49,359 nucleotides of DNA from the IMG/VR virus record IMGVR_UViG_3300046690_000086, positions 1 through 49,359 of that record; one strand, given 5' to 3'. The notes beneath the pieces were generated by a model. It worked only from the letters and a program-made list of their open reading frames with translations, had not been told where the DNA came from and did not search any database. The stretch comes from a virus. The translations under genes were made by a program, and so were the position numbers. This document shows, one piece after another, positions 22,382-30,811 of the stretch (position 1 is the first letter of the stretch; each line of letters starts with the position of its first letter).

Positions 22382-22686
22382 TGATCAAGCAGATTCTGTA
22401 CAAGTGGTTCGGCCTAGATTCGTCGTGTCAGACCTGCGAAGTTCTCCGTCAGGCACTCGATGAGAGTAACCGAGAACGTAGAGAACTGTTAAACAGACTG
22501 CTAACGAAGGATCAGGTCGAACCTCCTTCTACAACGAAGGAGGAGCTGACTCCTATCAAGCCACAGTTTACGCCGTGGAGAGTCAGGCAAGAGATGCTGG
22601 AAGCTGAGGATAGGCAGAAAGCTAGAATCATGAAAGAGAAAGAGAAAGAAATCGATGAGTTGGAAAAAGAATTAGGAGTCAAGTAG
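22381..22686 (+). CDS. 101-aa coiled-coil protein
   Basis: An N-terminal segment with CQTCEVL (a CxxC), then a long coiled coil (ALDESNRERRELLNRLL and MKEKEKEIDELEKELG). UAAUG-coupled to the large terminase. Similar small coiled-coil proteins follow terminase in several podoviruses; function unknown. Confidence 0.6.
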   Translation: MIKQILYKWFGLDSSCQTCEVLRQALDESNRERRELLNRLLTKDQVEPPSTTKEELTPIKPQFTPWRVRQEMLEAEDRQKARIMKEKEKEIDELEKELGVK

Positions 22687-22688
22687 TC

Positions 22689-23081
22689 ATGCCTCTTAGT
22701 CCATCTCGTGATTTTCTGCAAAAAGTCGGACTTGGAGAAGGTCTGTTGGATCTGCCTACAGATGAATTATTTCTTAGGAAAAAGAGAACTAATCCTGACC
22801 AGACTGTCACGTCACATCCTATAAGTCCAACAGGATATTCAAGTGCGCGTTCATTCTCTAATGGATTTGAAAGTGATGGGAGAACTAAAGAAATCCTAAT
22901 GCCTCAAGTTGTAAATGGATTCGTATTAACTCCTAATGATGCTACAAAATGGATGTTAAAAACTAAACGTCATTTTGGTACGTATGATACTCCAGAACAT
23001 GCAGACTATGCGGGTCAAAGATTACATGAGTTAGAAGCATTACATGATGAATTACTTCAAATAGGAAGGAGTAGGAGATAA
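22689..23081 (+). CDS. 130-aa virion-associated-type protein
   Basis: The C-terminal half has the pattern ILMPQVVNG, LTPNDATKWMLKTKRHFGTYDTPEHADYAGQRLHE, a short module that recurs in phage internal or capsid-linked proteins (DG/IPT ... HFGTFDTPEEADAYAQ...LHE style). The N-terminus is a Pro/Ser-rich tail. Its role in the virion is unknown; it is not a recognisable lysin. Confidence 0.6.
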   Translation: MPLSPSRDFLQKVGLGEGLLDLPTDELFLRKKRTNPDQTVTSHPISPTGYSSARSFSNGFESDGRTKEILMPQVVNGFVLTPNDATKWMLKTKRHFGTYDTPEHADYAGQRLHELEALHDELLQIGRSRR

Positions 23082-23084
23082 TTT

Positions 23085-23219
23085 ATGGCAGGACTTGGAC
23101 CTAGTTGGTCGCCCGCGAAAAAGCCTAAGAAATTCGGTAAGCCAGGTAAACCTCCGAAGATAAATATCATGAACGCGAAAAATAAGTTCATGAAAAATAT
23201 CTTGGGAGGAAAGGTCTAG
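23085..23219 (+). CDS. 44-aa basic protein
   Basis: Found by translation: Lys/Pro/Gly-rich, with KKPKKFGKPGKPPK and a short helix ending in LGGKV. AGGAGATAATTT precedes the ATG. Extreme basicity suggests DNA or membrane contact, perhaps a virion component. Function unknown. Confidence 0.6.
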   Translation: MAGLGPSWSPAKKPKKFGKPGKPPKINIMNAKNKFMKNILGGKV

Positions 23220-23233
23220 TTAGGAGAGAAGAA

Positions 23234-23416
23234 ATGCCTATTGTTGGATTACTCATAGCTCTGCTCATATTCTGCGTAGTTGTGTGGGCTGCACGCGCAC
23301 TTATGGCTGCATTCGGAATAGGAGATCCGATAGCTACGGTAATCTACGTAATTCTTGTTATACTTCTTCTGGTGTATTTTATCCAGATGGTTCCTGGTAT
23401 TCACATTCCGAGATAG
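23234..23416 (+). CDS. 60-aa two-pass membrane protein, holin candidate
   Basis: Two hydrophobic helices (about residues 4-24 and 33-53) separated by a short loop, with few charges. It has GGAGAGAAGAA before ATG 23234. The class-II-holin-like topology would suit a lysis role, but no recognisable endolysin is nearby, so this stays a candidate; it may simply be a small virion or membrane protein. Confidence 0.6.
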   Translation: MPIVGLLIALLIFCVVVWAARALMAAFGIGDPIATVIYVILVILLLVYFIQMVPGIHIPR

Positions 23417-23425
23417 GAAGATAGT

Positions 23426-24070
23426 ATGAGTATTTGGAGTTCAATTGGACATGCGGCGCTACAGTACGGTCCATACGTAGCGGCTCCATTTACTGGAGGG
23501 GCATCTCTAGCTCTAGCACCCGCGGCTAATGCTGCGAATGCTGCGTGGAATATTGCAGATCAGGTTAAGAATAACAACAATGGAGGACCCGCAGGACCTG
23601 CTGGAATGCCTCGCGTAAAGACGATGAATGAATATGGTCCCAATGGACTGACTAAAGCGGGCCATTACATGTCTATGGAAGAGTTACAACAAGCATTTCC
23701 ACAGGGATTCGCACCTACGAAGAGTAATCCTCAGGGATTAGGTCCGTCGAATCCGTCTGGACTTGCATCTCCGCAGTTAGGACAGACCCAGCAGAATAGC
23801 GGAAATATCTTTGGGGCAAATCAGTCAGTGAATGCGAATACGAACAGTCAGTTATTCAATCCTACATACGGAATGATGCCTCAGGACTCCTCGAATCCTA
23901 ACTTGTCATTCGCACTTAATCAAGGTAAGACTCAGGCACTTATGAATCAGCCTTGGAGAGCCGCGAGAGGAATAGGTCCAAATATTCCCTTGAACCAGAG
24001 ACAGTATCAGCCTGCACCTATGCCGCAAATTCCACAGGCTACGACTTTCAACGCTCCCCAACAAGGTTAG
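23426..24070 (+). CDS. 214-aa Gly/Asn/Gln-rich protein, ejection-protein-like
   Basis: An N-terminal Ala/Gly segment (residues 1-45, with AAPFTGGASLALAPAANAANAAW) looks membrane-active, followed by a disordered Gly/Pro/Gln/Asn stretch. Such composition is typical of proteins ejected with DNA. A good AGGAAGAT-type RBS precedes the ATG. No family recognised. Confidence 0.55.
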   Translation: MSIWSSIGHAALQYGPYVAAPFTGGASLALAPAANAANAAWNIADQVKNNNNGGPAGPAGMPRVKTMNEYGPNGLTKAGHYMSMEELQQAFPQGFAPTKSNPQGLGPSNPSGLASPQLGQTQQNSGNIFGANQSVNANTNSQLFNPTYGMMPQDSSNPNLSFALNQGKTQALMNQPWRAARGIGPNIPLNQRQYQPAPMPQIPQATTFNAPQQG

Positions 24071-24077
24071 GTGAATT

Positions 24078-24416
24078 ATGGCATTGATGAACTCTCTACA
24101 GGATCAGATGGGTCGCACTCAGGGACAGATGGGTCCTCAGATGCAGGGACAGGGAGGACCGAATCCCCAGATGATGGCTATGATGCAAGCGCGTATGCAG
24201 CAGCAGGGGCCACAGATGGGAGGTCCTCCACAACAGATGCAGGGACCTCCTCCACCTCAGATGGGACAGATGGGTCCTATGGGACAACAGATGGGACGAC
24301 AGATGCGACCACAGATGGGCGGACAGGGGCAGCCTCAAGGTATGGGTCCGAGTCCACAGATGATGCAACAGATGATGCAGCAGAGAATGCAGCAAATGCG
24401 TCCTCAGGGTCAGTAA
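24078..24416 (+). CDS. 112-aa Met/Gln/Gly/Pro-rich protein
   Basis: Nearly the whole protein is composed of Met, Gln, Gly and Pro, built from repeats of a CAGATGGGAC-like unit. ATG 24078 has AGGTGA upstream. A second frame (24071-24427) is open too because of the repeats, but lacks a good start. The Met/Gln-rich C-terminus of the adjacent portal looks similar, suggesting repeat spread. Function unknown, possibly a virion filler. Confidence 0.55.
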   Translation: MALMNSLQDQMGRTQGQMGPQMQGQGGPNPQMMAMMQARMQQQGPQMGGPPQQMQGPPPPQMGQMGPMGQQMGRQMRPQMGGQGQPQGMGPSPQMMQQMMQQRMQQMRPQGQ

Positions 24417-24419
24417 GAA

Positions 24420-26828
24420 ATGTCTAAAGTAAAAGAGCCGTCTGACGAAATCAAGAATTCTCTGAAACAAATCATTGATCATTTCGATGATGAGGATCGG
24501 GGAGTGCGTGATAGGCAGATTAGGCAATGGAGACGGCTGAAATTACTGTGGGAGAATATTCAACACGCATACTACAGTGAAGTAGCGCACGACTGGAGAG
24601 TCCCTGAGTCAGACAGGAGTTCGAGCGACGGAGATCAGGGATTTTATGATAAACCAGTAAACATCTATCGCGCGTATCTAGAGTCAATCATTGCAGCATT
24701 GAGTGTTACAGTCCCTGCGATTACCTGTTATCCAGATGACGCAGATAATCCTCTGGACGTAACGACGGCTAAAGCTGGAGATAAGATTGCAGAATTAATC
24801 TTCAAGCATAATGACGCTCCGTTATTGTGGCTCCATGCGTTGTTCGTCTTCGTTACAGAAGGAATGACTGCATGTTACACATACGAACATGAAGATGAAG
24901 AATACGGGACATACGAGAACAAACAGTATGAAGAGTATGACGAAAATCATCAAATAACTAACTGTCCCTTCTGTCAGGCGGAGATGGGGGATACGATTAC
25001 GAATCAAGTCCAAGATCCATCACAACAGATGGTCGCGGGTGGATCTCCTCTGATCTCCAATCCTTTCGCAAGTGCGACCCCTCCGGAAGATAATTCATCC
25101 GATGAGTTCATGCCGGAAGGACTGAATCAGCTAGAAGAGTGTCAGTCATGTGGCCGCATGGTCTTGCCGCAGAAGACACAGAATACGCTGACAGTGACGC
25201 GACTTGTAGGAGTGACGAAGCATCCGAAGTCGCGGGTCTGTATGGAAGTTTTTGGGGGACTATTCGTCAAAGTCCCTGTGTGGGCTAGGAATCAGAAAGA
25301 ATGCTCATACTTGATCTACAGCTATGAAACTCACTATACGAACGCACTTGAGGAATTTCCTGATCTGAGGGACAAGATTCAACGTGGAGGGGCTGCGTAT
25401 GACCTGTACGAACAGTGGGGTCGGACAAGTCCACAATACAGGGGCGAACATCCGATCAACAACGTGACAGTCAGGAAATGTTGGCTCAGGCCGTGTTCGT
25501 ATAATCTGCTGAATGAAAGTGAGGCAGATGAATTACGGAAGCAATTCCCAGACGGGGTGAAAGTCTGCGTCGTCGATGATCAAATTGCTCATGCTGAAAA
25601 TTCAGCACTTGATGATTCGTGGACTCTTACTTATAATCCTCTCTCTGACTATATACATTTCGATCCTCTGGGCTTGTTACTAACTTCTGTTCAGGATATT
25701 ACGAATGACCTAATCAGTCTAGTGGTTCAGACTATTGAGCATGGAATTCCTCAGACGTTCGCGGATCCGAAAGTCCTGAATTTCAATGCATATCGGAACA
25801 GTGAGGTAATTCCCGGCGGAATCTATCCTGCGACTCCTAGATCTGGTAAGCCATTAGGAGAGGGATTCTATGAGGTACGAACTGCTACGCTATCTCAGGA
25901 AGTTCTTCCGTTTGCGCAGAAAATACAGGAAATCGGTCAACTCGTGTCCGGTGCGTTGCCTAGTCTCTTCGGAGGACAGATGTCCGGCAGCAGGACTGCA
26001 AGTGAGTATAGCATGTCTCGCGCTCAGGCTCTGCAAAGACTTCAGACCACATGGAAGATGTTACTAGCGTGGTGGAAAGAGACTTTCGGGAAAGCGATAC
26101 CGTTGTATATCAAGATTATGGTGGATGACGAGAAACAGGTTAAGAAAGATGAGTTCGGGAACTTCGTCAACATATTTGTCAGACGGGCGGAACTGGAAGG
26201 AAAGATCGGATCCGTAGAACTAGAAGCGAACGAAAACCTTCCAATGACATGGAATCAGGAAAAAGATGCGATAATGGAGCTGTTTAAGCTGAATAATGAG
26301 GGATTGAATCAGACTCTGGTAACTCCAGAGAATCTACCGTACATCAAGAGAGCGATTGGACTGACGGAATATATCATTCCGGGAGAAGATGACAGACAGA
26401 AACAATATGAAGAGATTCAACAGTTGATTAACTCGGCTCCTATAGAACAGCCTCCTCCTCCAGAGATGGTACAGCAAGCAATGATGATGGGTCAGCCGCC
26501 TCCACCTCCTCAAGAGGTACCAAGTGTAGATATAGATCCGGACTTGGATAATCATCAGGTAGAGTCGGATATCTGTCGTAGGTGGCTCGTAGGGGACGCG
26601 GGGAGACTGTGCAAGATAGAGAATCAGGACGGATATAAGAACGTGTTACTGCATATGAAAGCTCATACTAGCGTCATGCAACAGAAGCAGATGCAACAAG
26701 AACAGCATCAGATGCAGCAACAGATGATGATGGCTCAGATGAAGCAGCAGATGAATCCGCCCAAACCGCCTAGTGGCGCAGGCAAACAAATGAATGAGAA
26801 TCAGGATGCACAACCTACTGTACAGTGA
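24420..26828 (+). CDS. Portal protein
   Basis: 802 aa, P22-like podovirus portal. Recognisable segments: an N-terminal helix (IIDHFDDEDRGV), a YRAYLESIIAALS crown region, and the VSGALPSLFGGQMSGSRTASEYSMSRA segment (about 500-540) followed by the wing helix. CPFC (182-185) and CQSC (241-244) form a zinc-ribbon-like insertion not typical of portals. The C-terminus is Met/Gln-rich. Role: DNA entry channel and terminase docking. ATG 24420 is close behind the previous stop. Confidence 0.85.
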   Translation: MSKVKEPSDEIKNSLKQIIDHFDDEDRGVRDRQIRQWRRLKLLWENIQHAYYSEVAHDWRVPESDRSSSDGDQGFYDKPVNIYRAYLESIIAALSVTVPAITCYPDDADNPLDVTTAKAGDKIAELIFKHNDAPLLWLHALFVFVTEGMTACYTYEHEDEEYGTYENKQYEEYDENHQITNCPFCQAEMGDTITNQVQDPSQQMVAGGSPLISNPFASATPPEDNSSDEFMPEGLNQLEECQSCGRMVLPQKTQNTLTVTRLVGVTKHPKSRVCMEVFGGLFVKVPVWARNQKECSYLIYSYETHYTNALEEFPDLRDKIQRGGAAYDLYEQWGRTSPQYRGEHPINNVTVRKCWLRPCSYNLLNESEADELRKQFPDGVKVCVVDDQIAHAENSALDDSWTLTYNPLSDYIHFDPLGLLLTSVQDITNDLISLVVQTIEHGIPQTFADPKVLNFNAYRNSEVIPGGIYPATPRSGKPLGEGFYEVRTATLSQEVLPFAQKIQEIGQLVSGALPSLFGGQMSGSRTASEYSMSRAQALQRLQTTWKMLLAWWKETFGKAIPLYIKIMVDDEKQVKKDEFGNFVNIFVRRAELEGKIGSVELEANENLPMTWNQEKDAIMELFKLNNEGLNQTLVTPENLPYIKRAIGLTEYIIPGEDDRQKQYEEIQQLINSAPIEQPPPPEMVQQAMMMGQPPPPPQEVPSVDIDPDLDNHQVESDICRRWLVGDAGRLCKIENQDGYKNVLLHMKAHTSVMQQKQMQQEQHQMQQQMMMAQMKQQMNPPKPPSGAGKQMNENQDAQPTVQ

Positions 26829-28098
26829 ATACTTGAGTCCCGACGATGGAAATGGATCCGTAGGTGGGGAAGAGACTGATACGTTCGAACTTCTGTCAGA
26901 GGAGCCGGAGGAAGTTTTAGAGATTGGAAAGACTGATAAGGGTGGCGGAGACGACGACGAGGAGGAGGAGAAAGATAAAGAAGATAAAGAAGATAAAGAG
27001 GACGAAGAAGATGAACTAAAGGAGATAGAAGAGGAACTTGAGGGGCCTAAAGAGGAGGATTTAGAACTTACAACTCCTGTCAGGAGGAAAGAGATTCTTG
27101 CGAAGTATCCGAAGCTGTTCAAGGATTTTCCGTATTTAGAGAAGGCATATTACAGGGAACAGCAGTTTACTGAAGTCTTTCCGACAGTCCAAGAGGCCAA
27201 GACTGCGGTAGAGAAGTCGAAAGTCATAGATCAACTTGAACGTGAACTTCTGAATGGAGATATCACGTCCGTCTTACGCGCGGCTAGGCAGGAAAATCAG
27301 GAATCATTTCATCGGATTGCGGATAATTATCTCGGTGCGTTGCGAAGTGTCGATCAGCAGGCTTATTATCACGTCCTAGGAAACGTCGTCAAGGATACCA
27401 TCATTACGATGGTTAGAGAAGCACGGAATCTAGGGGAACAAGGTGCTCCGTTACAGGCTGCGGCGAATATACTTAATCAGTTTGTGTTTGGTAGTCAGAA
27501 TTTTAAACCGCCTACAACCTTAGCGAAACAAGTTAGGCCAGAAGATCAGAACAGAGAGCAGGAGTTTCAACAGAGGGAATATCAGCGAGTCATGAGTTCT
27601 TTCGAAAGTACGAAAGATGACTTGCAAACCCGCGCTGATAATGTCCTGAAGTCTACGATAGACCAGCATATTGATCCTAACGGAACTATGACTGGTTATG
27701 TGAAGAAGAATGCTACGAAAGATGCCTTCGACAGCTTGGAGACTCTGATTAGTAAAGATGCGCGCTTCAGGGGACTACTAGACAAGTTGTGGGAGAAGGC
27801 ATTTCAGAGTAATTTCGACAAGGACACGACGGACAAGATTAAAGCTGCCTACCTTAGCAAAGCAAAGACACTGTTGCCATCAGTGATTAAAAAGGCCAGA
27901 AATGAAGCTTTGAAGGGATTAGGCGGTCGCAGAAACGGGTCAGAAGAAAGAGAAAGAGAAAAAGAGAAAGACAGTGAGACTTCTACTGTAAAAAGAAGTC
28001 CTTCAGGGAGTCCACGGCCCCCGTCTGGTGGAAAGATACGTAAGCCATCTGATATTCCGAAAGGAATGTCTACATTAGACGTGTTTATGAAAGATTGA
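26794..28098 (+). CDS. Scaffold protein
   Basis: 434 aa. An acidic low-complexity N-terminus (runs of Glu/Asp/Lys, about residues 40-90), then long helices (AREARNLGEQG, QEFQQREYQRV), and a basic Ser/Pro C-terminus ending in LDVFMKD. Length, acidity and position between portal and capsid fit a podovirus scaffold that directs capsid assembly and leaves the head. It overlaps the portal by 35 nt; a TTG near 26836 is a possible alternative start, but no better ATG is seen. Confidence 0.75.
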   Translation: MRIRMHNLLYSEYLSPDDGNGSVGGEETDTFELLSEEPEEVLEIGKTDKGGGDDDEEEEKDKEDKEDKEDEEDELKEIEEELEGPKEEDLELTTPVRRKEILAKYPKLFKDFPYLEKAYYREQQFTEVFPTVQEAKTAVEKSKVIDQLERELLNGDITSVLRAARQENQESFHRIADNYLGALRSVDQQAYYHVLGNVVKDTIITMVREARNLGEQGAPLQAAANILNQFVFGSQNFKPPTTLAKQVRPEDQNREQEFQQREYQRVMSSFESTKDDLQTRADNVLKSTIDQHIDPNGTMTGYVKKNATKDAFDSLETLISKDARFRGLLDKLWEKAFQSNFDKDTTDKIKAAYLSKAKTLLPSVIKKARNEALKGLGGRRNGSEEREREKEKDSETSTVKRSPSGSPRPPSGGKIRKPSDIPKGMSTLDVFMKD

Positions 28099-28112
28099 AA
28101 GAGGGTAGAATC

Positions 28113-29363
28113 ATGGCGGTCGTGGAAAGTCAAGTTGCAGCTACAGAACTGGAAAAGGTCATTGACAAGGTTCAGTTGGTGTTTGAACGTGATGACAAGT
28201 TCTATGCAAACATCAAGAAGAGACAGGTGGAGAAGATCTCTCATAGGCAGATGCGGGTTCCTTTGGAACTTAGGCCGGGTGGGAGTTTTCAGTATTTCAA
28301 TCCTGATGGTGGAGATCTGGGACGCGGTGGCGGGCCTACCTTCGATAAGGCAGTACTCAATAGCGTGTTTCTGAGTGAGAACATTGAGTATACGAAGCTG
28401 ACTCAGTGGGCGACAGATGATGCGCGGAAGGCTATCATCAACTCGGTGAGACGACTGACTGCAACCGCACTTGACGAGATGAGGCGTCAGCTGGATTCGC
28501 AGATGATGCAGACGGGTGATGGCGTCATTGGAGTCGTGACTACAGATACTCCTGCTGGTGGGAGTAATGTCATTACGCTGACGACCGACGGATTCGGCGC
28601 GCGACTGATGAGGTTTGGACAGACTGTCCAGATCTGGGATGCGAACCTTGCAATTAACAGGGGTTCAGGGACTATCTCGCAGTATGATGTGGAGAATAAG
28701 ACTATCAGCATTACTCCACAGATTGCTGCCGTCGCGCCTACAGATAAGATCGTCACTGCGGGTCTTTCTGCTCCTGCATCTTTGCCTGCTCTGTTTGGAG
28801 TTCCATATCATCACTCTAACGCAAGCACGGGTACATGGCTCGGCTTCAGCAGGAGTACGACTCCTGAGATTCGTGCAAGCCGTGTGAATGGTGGGGGCGC
28901 GGCTATGACGCTTCCTCTTCCTCGTATTGCGATGAACAAGATCTCCAACAGGGTGGGAATTGATAACAGTGTCAATCCTACTGCATGGTTGCATCCTTGT
29001 CAGATGCAGGCATATGAGGAAATCGGTCAGCTCGTAAGTATTATTCAGAAGACCACGAAAGAGGAAGGTCTGAATATGTACTTCGGGAATAACATGCAAC
29101 TCGCAGGTGCGAGCATGAAGGCCAGCAATAACTGGGATAAGACTCGTATTGACTTCATCGTAGATGAGACGTGGGGTCGCGCTGAGATCCTTCCCATCGG
29201 ATTCTACACGACTGATGGACGGAAGATCTTCGAGATCCGTGGTGCGTCTGGTGGTGTCGCAACTGCGGAGATCTTCTACATGGTGGTTGGGATGCAGACA
29301 TTCGTCAATAACCCTGCATCATGTGCGTACATCGACAACTTGGCAGTCCCTGTCGGATACTAG
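28113..29363 (+). CDS. Major capsid protein
   Basis: 416 aa from ATG 28113, which has GAGGG seven bases upstream; a longer TTG start at 28095 overlaps the scaffold and is unlikely. It follows scaffold and precedes decoration-like genes. An N-terminal helix (VIDKVQLVFERDD), QVEKISHRQM and GGSFQYFNPDGGDLGRGG, then a beta-rich middle, fit a HK97-fold coat of P22/N4-like type. Forms the icosahedral head. Confidence 0.85.
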   Translation: MAVVESQVAATELEKVIDKVQLVFERDDKFYANIKKRQVEKISHRQMRVPLELRPGGSFQYFNPDGGDLGRGGGPTFDKAVLNSVFLSENIEYTKLTQWATDDARKAIINSVRRLTATALDEMRRQLDSQMMQTGDGVIGVVTTDTPAGGSNVITLTTDGFGARLMRFGQTVQIWDANLAINRGSGTISQYDVENKTISITPQIAAVAPTDKIVTAGLSAPASLPALFGVPYHHSNASTGTWLGFSRSTTPEIRASRVNGGGAAMTLPLPRIAMNKISNRVGIDNSVNPTAWLHPCQMQAYEEIGQLVSIIQKTTKEEGLNMYFGNNMQLAGASMKASNNWDKTRIDFIVDETWGRAEILPIGFYTTDGRKIFEIRGASGGVATAEIFYMVVGMQTFVNNPASCAYIDNLAVPVGY

Positions 29364-29372
29364 GAGGAAAAA

Positions 29373-29672
29373 ATGGCGATTACAGCATCTGACTGGGCAG
29401 CTCTGAGTCCAACGAATGGTGTCGCAGCTACTACACTTGTGTCGGCCGCGACCATTGCACCTACGACATTCCTGACTGTCTTGACAGGTAATACGGCTGT
29501 CACTGCAATTACTCCGCCTGTAACGCATGGACATATGCTGGCGATTGTCTTTGCGGGTACGGCTGGAATCACTGCGGGGAATAACATCAATAACACGAAG
29601 GCTTCTGTCGCTGGTGAGGCTATGTTGCTGGTGTATAATCCGACTTCAGGTAAGTACGCGGCTGTCGGTTAG
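29373..29672 (+). CDS. 99-aa decoration-like protein
   Basis: A beta-strand-rich Ala/Thr/Val protein: TFLTVLTGNTAVTAITPP, HMLAIVFAGTAGITAG, AMLLVYNPTSGKY. The ending resembles the paralogue at 29766-30056. AGGAGGAAAAA precedes ATG 29373. Position after the capsid gene suggests a head decoration or stabilising protein. Function inferred. Confidence 0.65.
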   Translation: MAITASDWAALSPTNGVAATTLVSAATIAPTTFLTVLTGNTAVTAITPPVTHGHMLAIVFAGTAGITAGNNINNTKASVAGEAMLLVYNPTSGKYAAVG

Positions 29673-29674
29673 TG

Positions 29675-29737
29675 ATGAGTGGATGTTAGCTGGGACTGCT
29701 GCATAATTCTGTGTGGGAGAAGTTAGCATCCACTCAT
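29675..29737 (+). other. 11-bp inverted repeat between capsid-linked genes
   Basis: ATGAGTGGATG (29675-29685) pairs with CATCCACTCAT (29727-29737) across a 41-nt loop. There is no T-run. May be an attenuator or a processing site separating capsid-related transcripts. Confidence 0.45.
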
Positions 29738-29765
29738 TACGTCATCTCATGGTGGAGGAGGCGAG

Positions 29766-30056
29766 ATGATTCCAGGTATTACGACGAAGCTGAGTGAAAG
29801 TACACTCGCAAGTGCGACAAGTATCAGTCCTAAAACTGATATTGTGAAGGTAACAGGATCAACTACAATCAACACTATCGTCCCTACATTCGGTGGGGGA
29901 TTTGGTGGATTTGTGATTCTGATTCCGACTGATGGGGCGATTACGATTGGAACATCAGGGAATATTCTGGTGGGTCTGGCTGCTGCTCAGAATAGAGCTT
30001 TGATGTTGATCTTCGTTCGTTCATTGGGTAAGTGGATTCTGGAAAACGGAGTCTAG
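29766..30056 (+). CDS. 96-aa decoration-like paralogue
   Basis: Same design as the 99-aa gene before: TDIVKVTGSTTINTIVP, GGFVILIPTDGAITIGTSGNI, ALMLIFVRSLGKW. GGAGGCGAG precedes the ATG. Likely a second decoration or stabilisation protein; the glycine-rich loop (GGGFGGF) is a difference. Confidence 0.62.
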   Translation: MIPGITTKLSESTLASATSISPKTDIVKVTGSTTINTIVPTFGGGFGGFVILIPTDGAITIGTSGNILVGLAAAQNRALMLIFVRSLGKWILENGV

Positions 30057-30062
30057 CTAGAG

Positions 30063-30608
30063 ATGGAGACAATTGAAACTCTGAATCAGAGACTTGTGGA
30101 CTACTACGGACTGGATTCTAACACTGGAAGACCGATGTTCAGAATCGTGTTCGCAGATGATGAGACAGAGAAGAGACTCGTCAGTGAGACTCCTTCAGGG
30201 TTTCAATTGTTGACTCCTATCGTCGCTGAAGTCAAGAAATACCCCTACTTGAAGGGACTCTACGTCTTGGAACGACTCGTGATAGTTCCTGAGATGAACT
30301 CCAAAGACCTACCGACTCAGAAGTTGAGTTATGAGCCAATTTGGGCGTATAGAGATGACATGAATGGACCTATTCCGCCCGTATGGAGTGCGACTAAGTT
30401 CATTGTGGACTCTCTATACGCTGCACTTGGAAAGAGAAGTATGAGGAAATACGTGGAAAGTGAGAAAGAGACGACTCCTGAAGGACGGGATCAGAGAATT
30501 GATGAACTGAAAGAGGAATTATTTGGAAATGAGACAGATACGTGTGATGCATTGAGATACAAAGAGGGAATTGTCGTGCCGAGTAACTATAAAAAGGAGA
30601 TGAACTAA
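30063..30608 (+). CDS. 181-aa hypothetical protein
   Basis: A mixed alpha-beta protein with MFRIVFADDETEKRL, YPYLKGLYVLERLV and WSATKFIVDSLYAAL. Such proteins commonly lie between capsid and adaptor genes of podoviruses. UAAUG-coupled to the Acb2-family gene. Function unknown. Confidence 0.6.
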   Translation: METIETLNQRLVDYYGLDSNTGRPMFRIVFADDETEKRLVSETPSGFQLLTPIVAEVKKYPYLKGLYVLERLVIVPEMNSKDLPTQKLSYEPIWAYRDDMNGPIPPVWSATKFIVDSLYAALGKRSMRKYVESEKETTPEGRDQRIDELKEELFGNETDTCDALRYKEGIVVPSNYKKEMN

Positions 30609-30811
30609 TGCCTGCTGATAGAATGTTGCAGTTTTTCGTATACGCGCACTTGCCTGAGAAATTGCAGGAGGTCAGTAAAGACTTCTGTGACTTGGCGAAT
30701 AAAATCGTCGAGAAATATCCGATGAATCCTGAGAGAACTGTGACTCTGCGGAAATTATTGGAAGCTAAGGACGCGGCGGTACGTACTGTTCTGTATAAGG
30801 AGTCAGAATAA
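30608..30811 (+). CDS. Acb2/Tad1-hairpin-family protein, putative cyclic-oligonucleotide sponge
   Basis: 67 aa. Helical hairpin with the family hallmark: FVYAHLPEKLQEVSKDFCDLA, then NPERTVTLRKLLEAKDAAVR at about residues 40-59. Members of this family bind cyclic di- and tri-nucleotides or cyclic ADP-ribose-type signals and block CBASS or Thoeris defence (Acb2 hexamers hold several ligands). The match rests on family pattern recognition, not on a search. It is an anti-defence gene unusually placed in the structural block, UAAUG-coupled on both sides, so it would be made late. Confidence 0.65.
   Translation: MPADRMLQFFVYAHLPEKLQEVSKDFCDLANKIVEKYPMNPERTVTLRKLLEAKDAAVRTVLYKESE

Noticed and set aside
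22689-23081. Endolysin or transglycosylase
   Set aside because: Only the short HFGTYDTP-type module is present; no catalytic motif is visible.
24071-24427. Alternative frame of the Met/Gln gene
   Set aside because: Open only because of the short repeats; needs a GTG start without a better RBS, and ATG 24078 in the other frame fits the spacing.
28095-28112. TTG start for the capsid gene
   Set aside because: ATG 28113 has a well-spaced GAGGG and avoids overlapping the scaffold stop.
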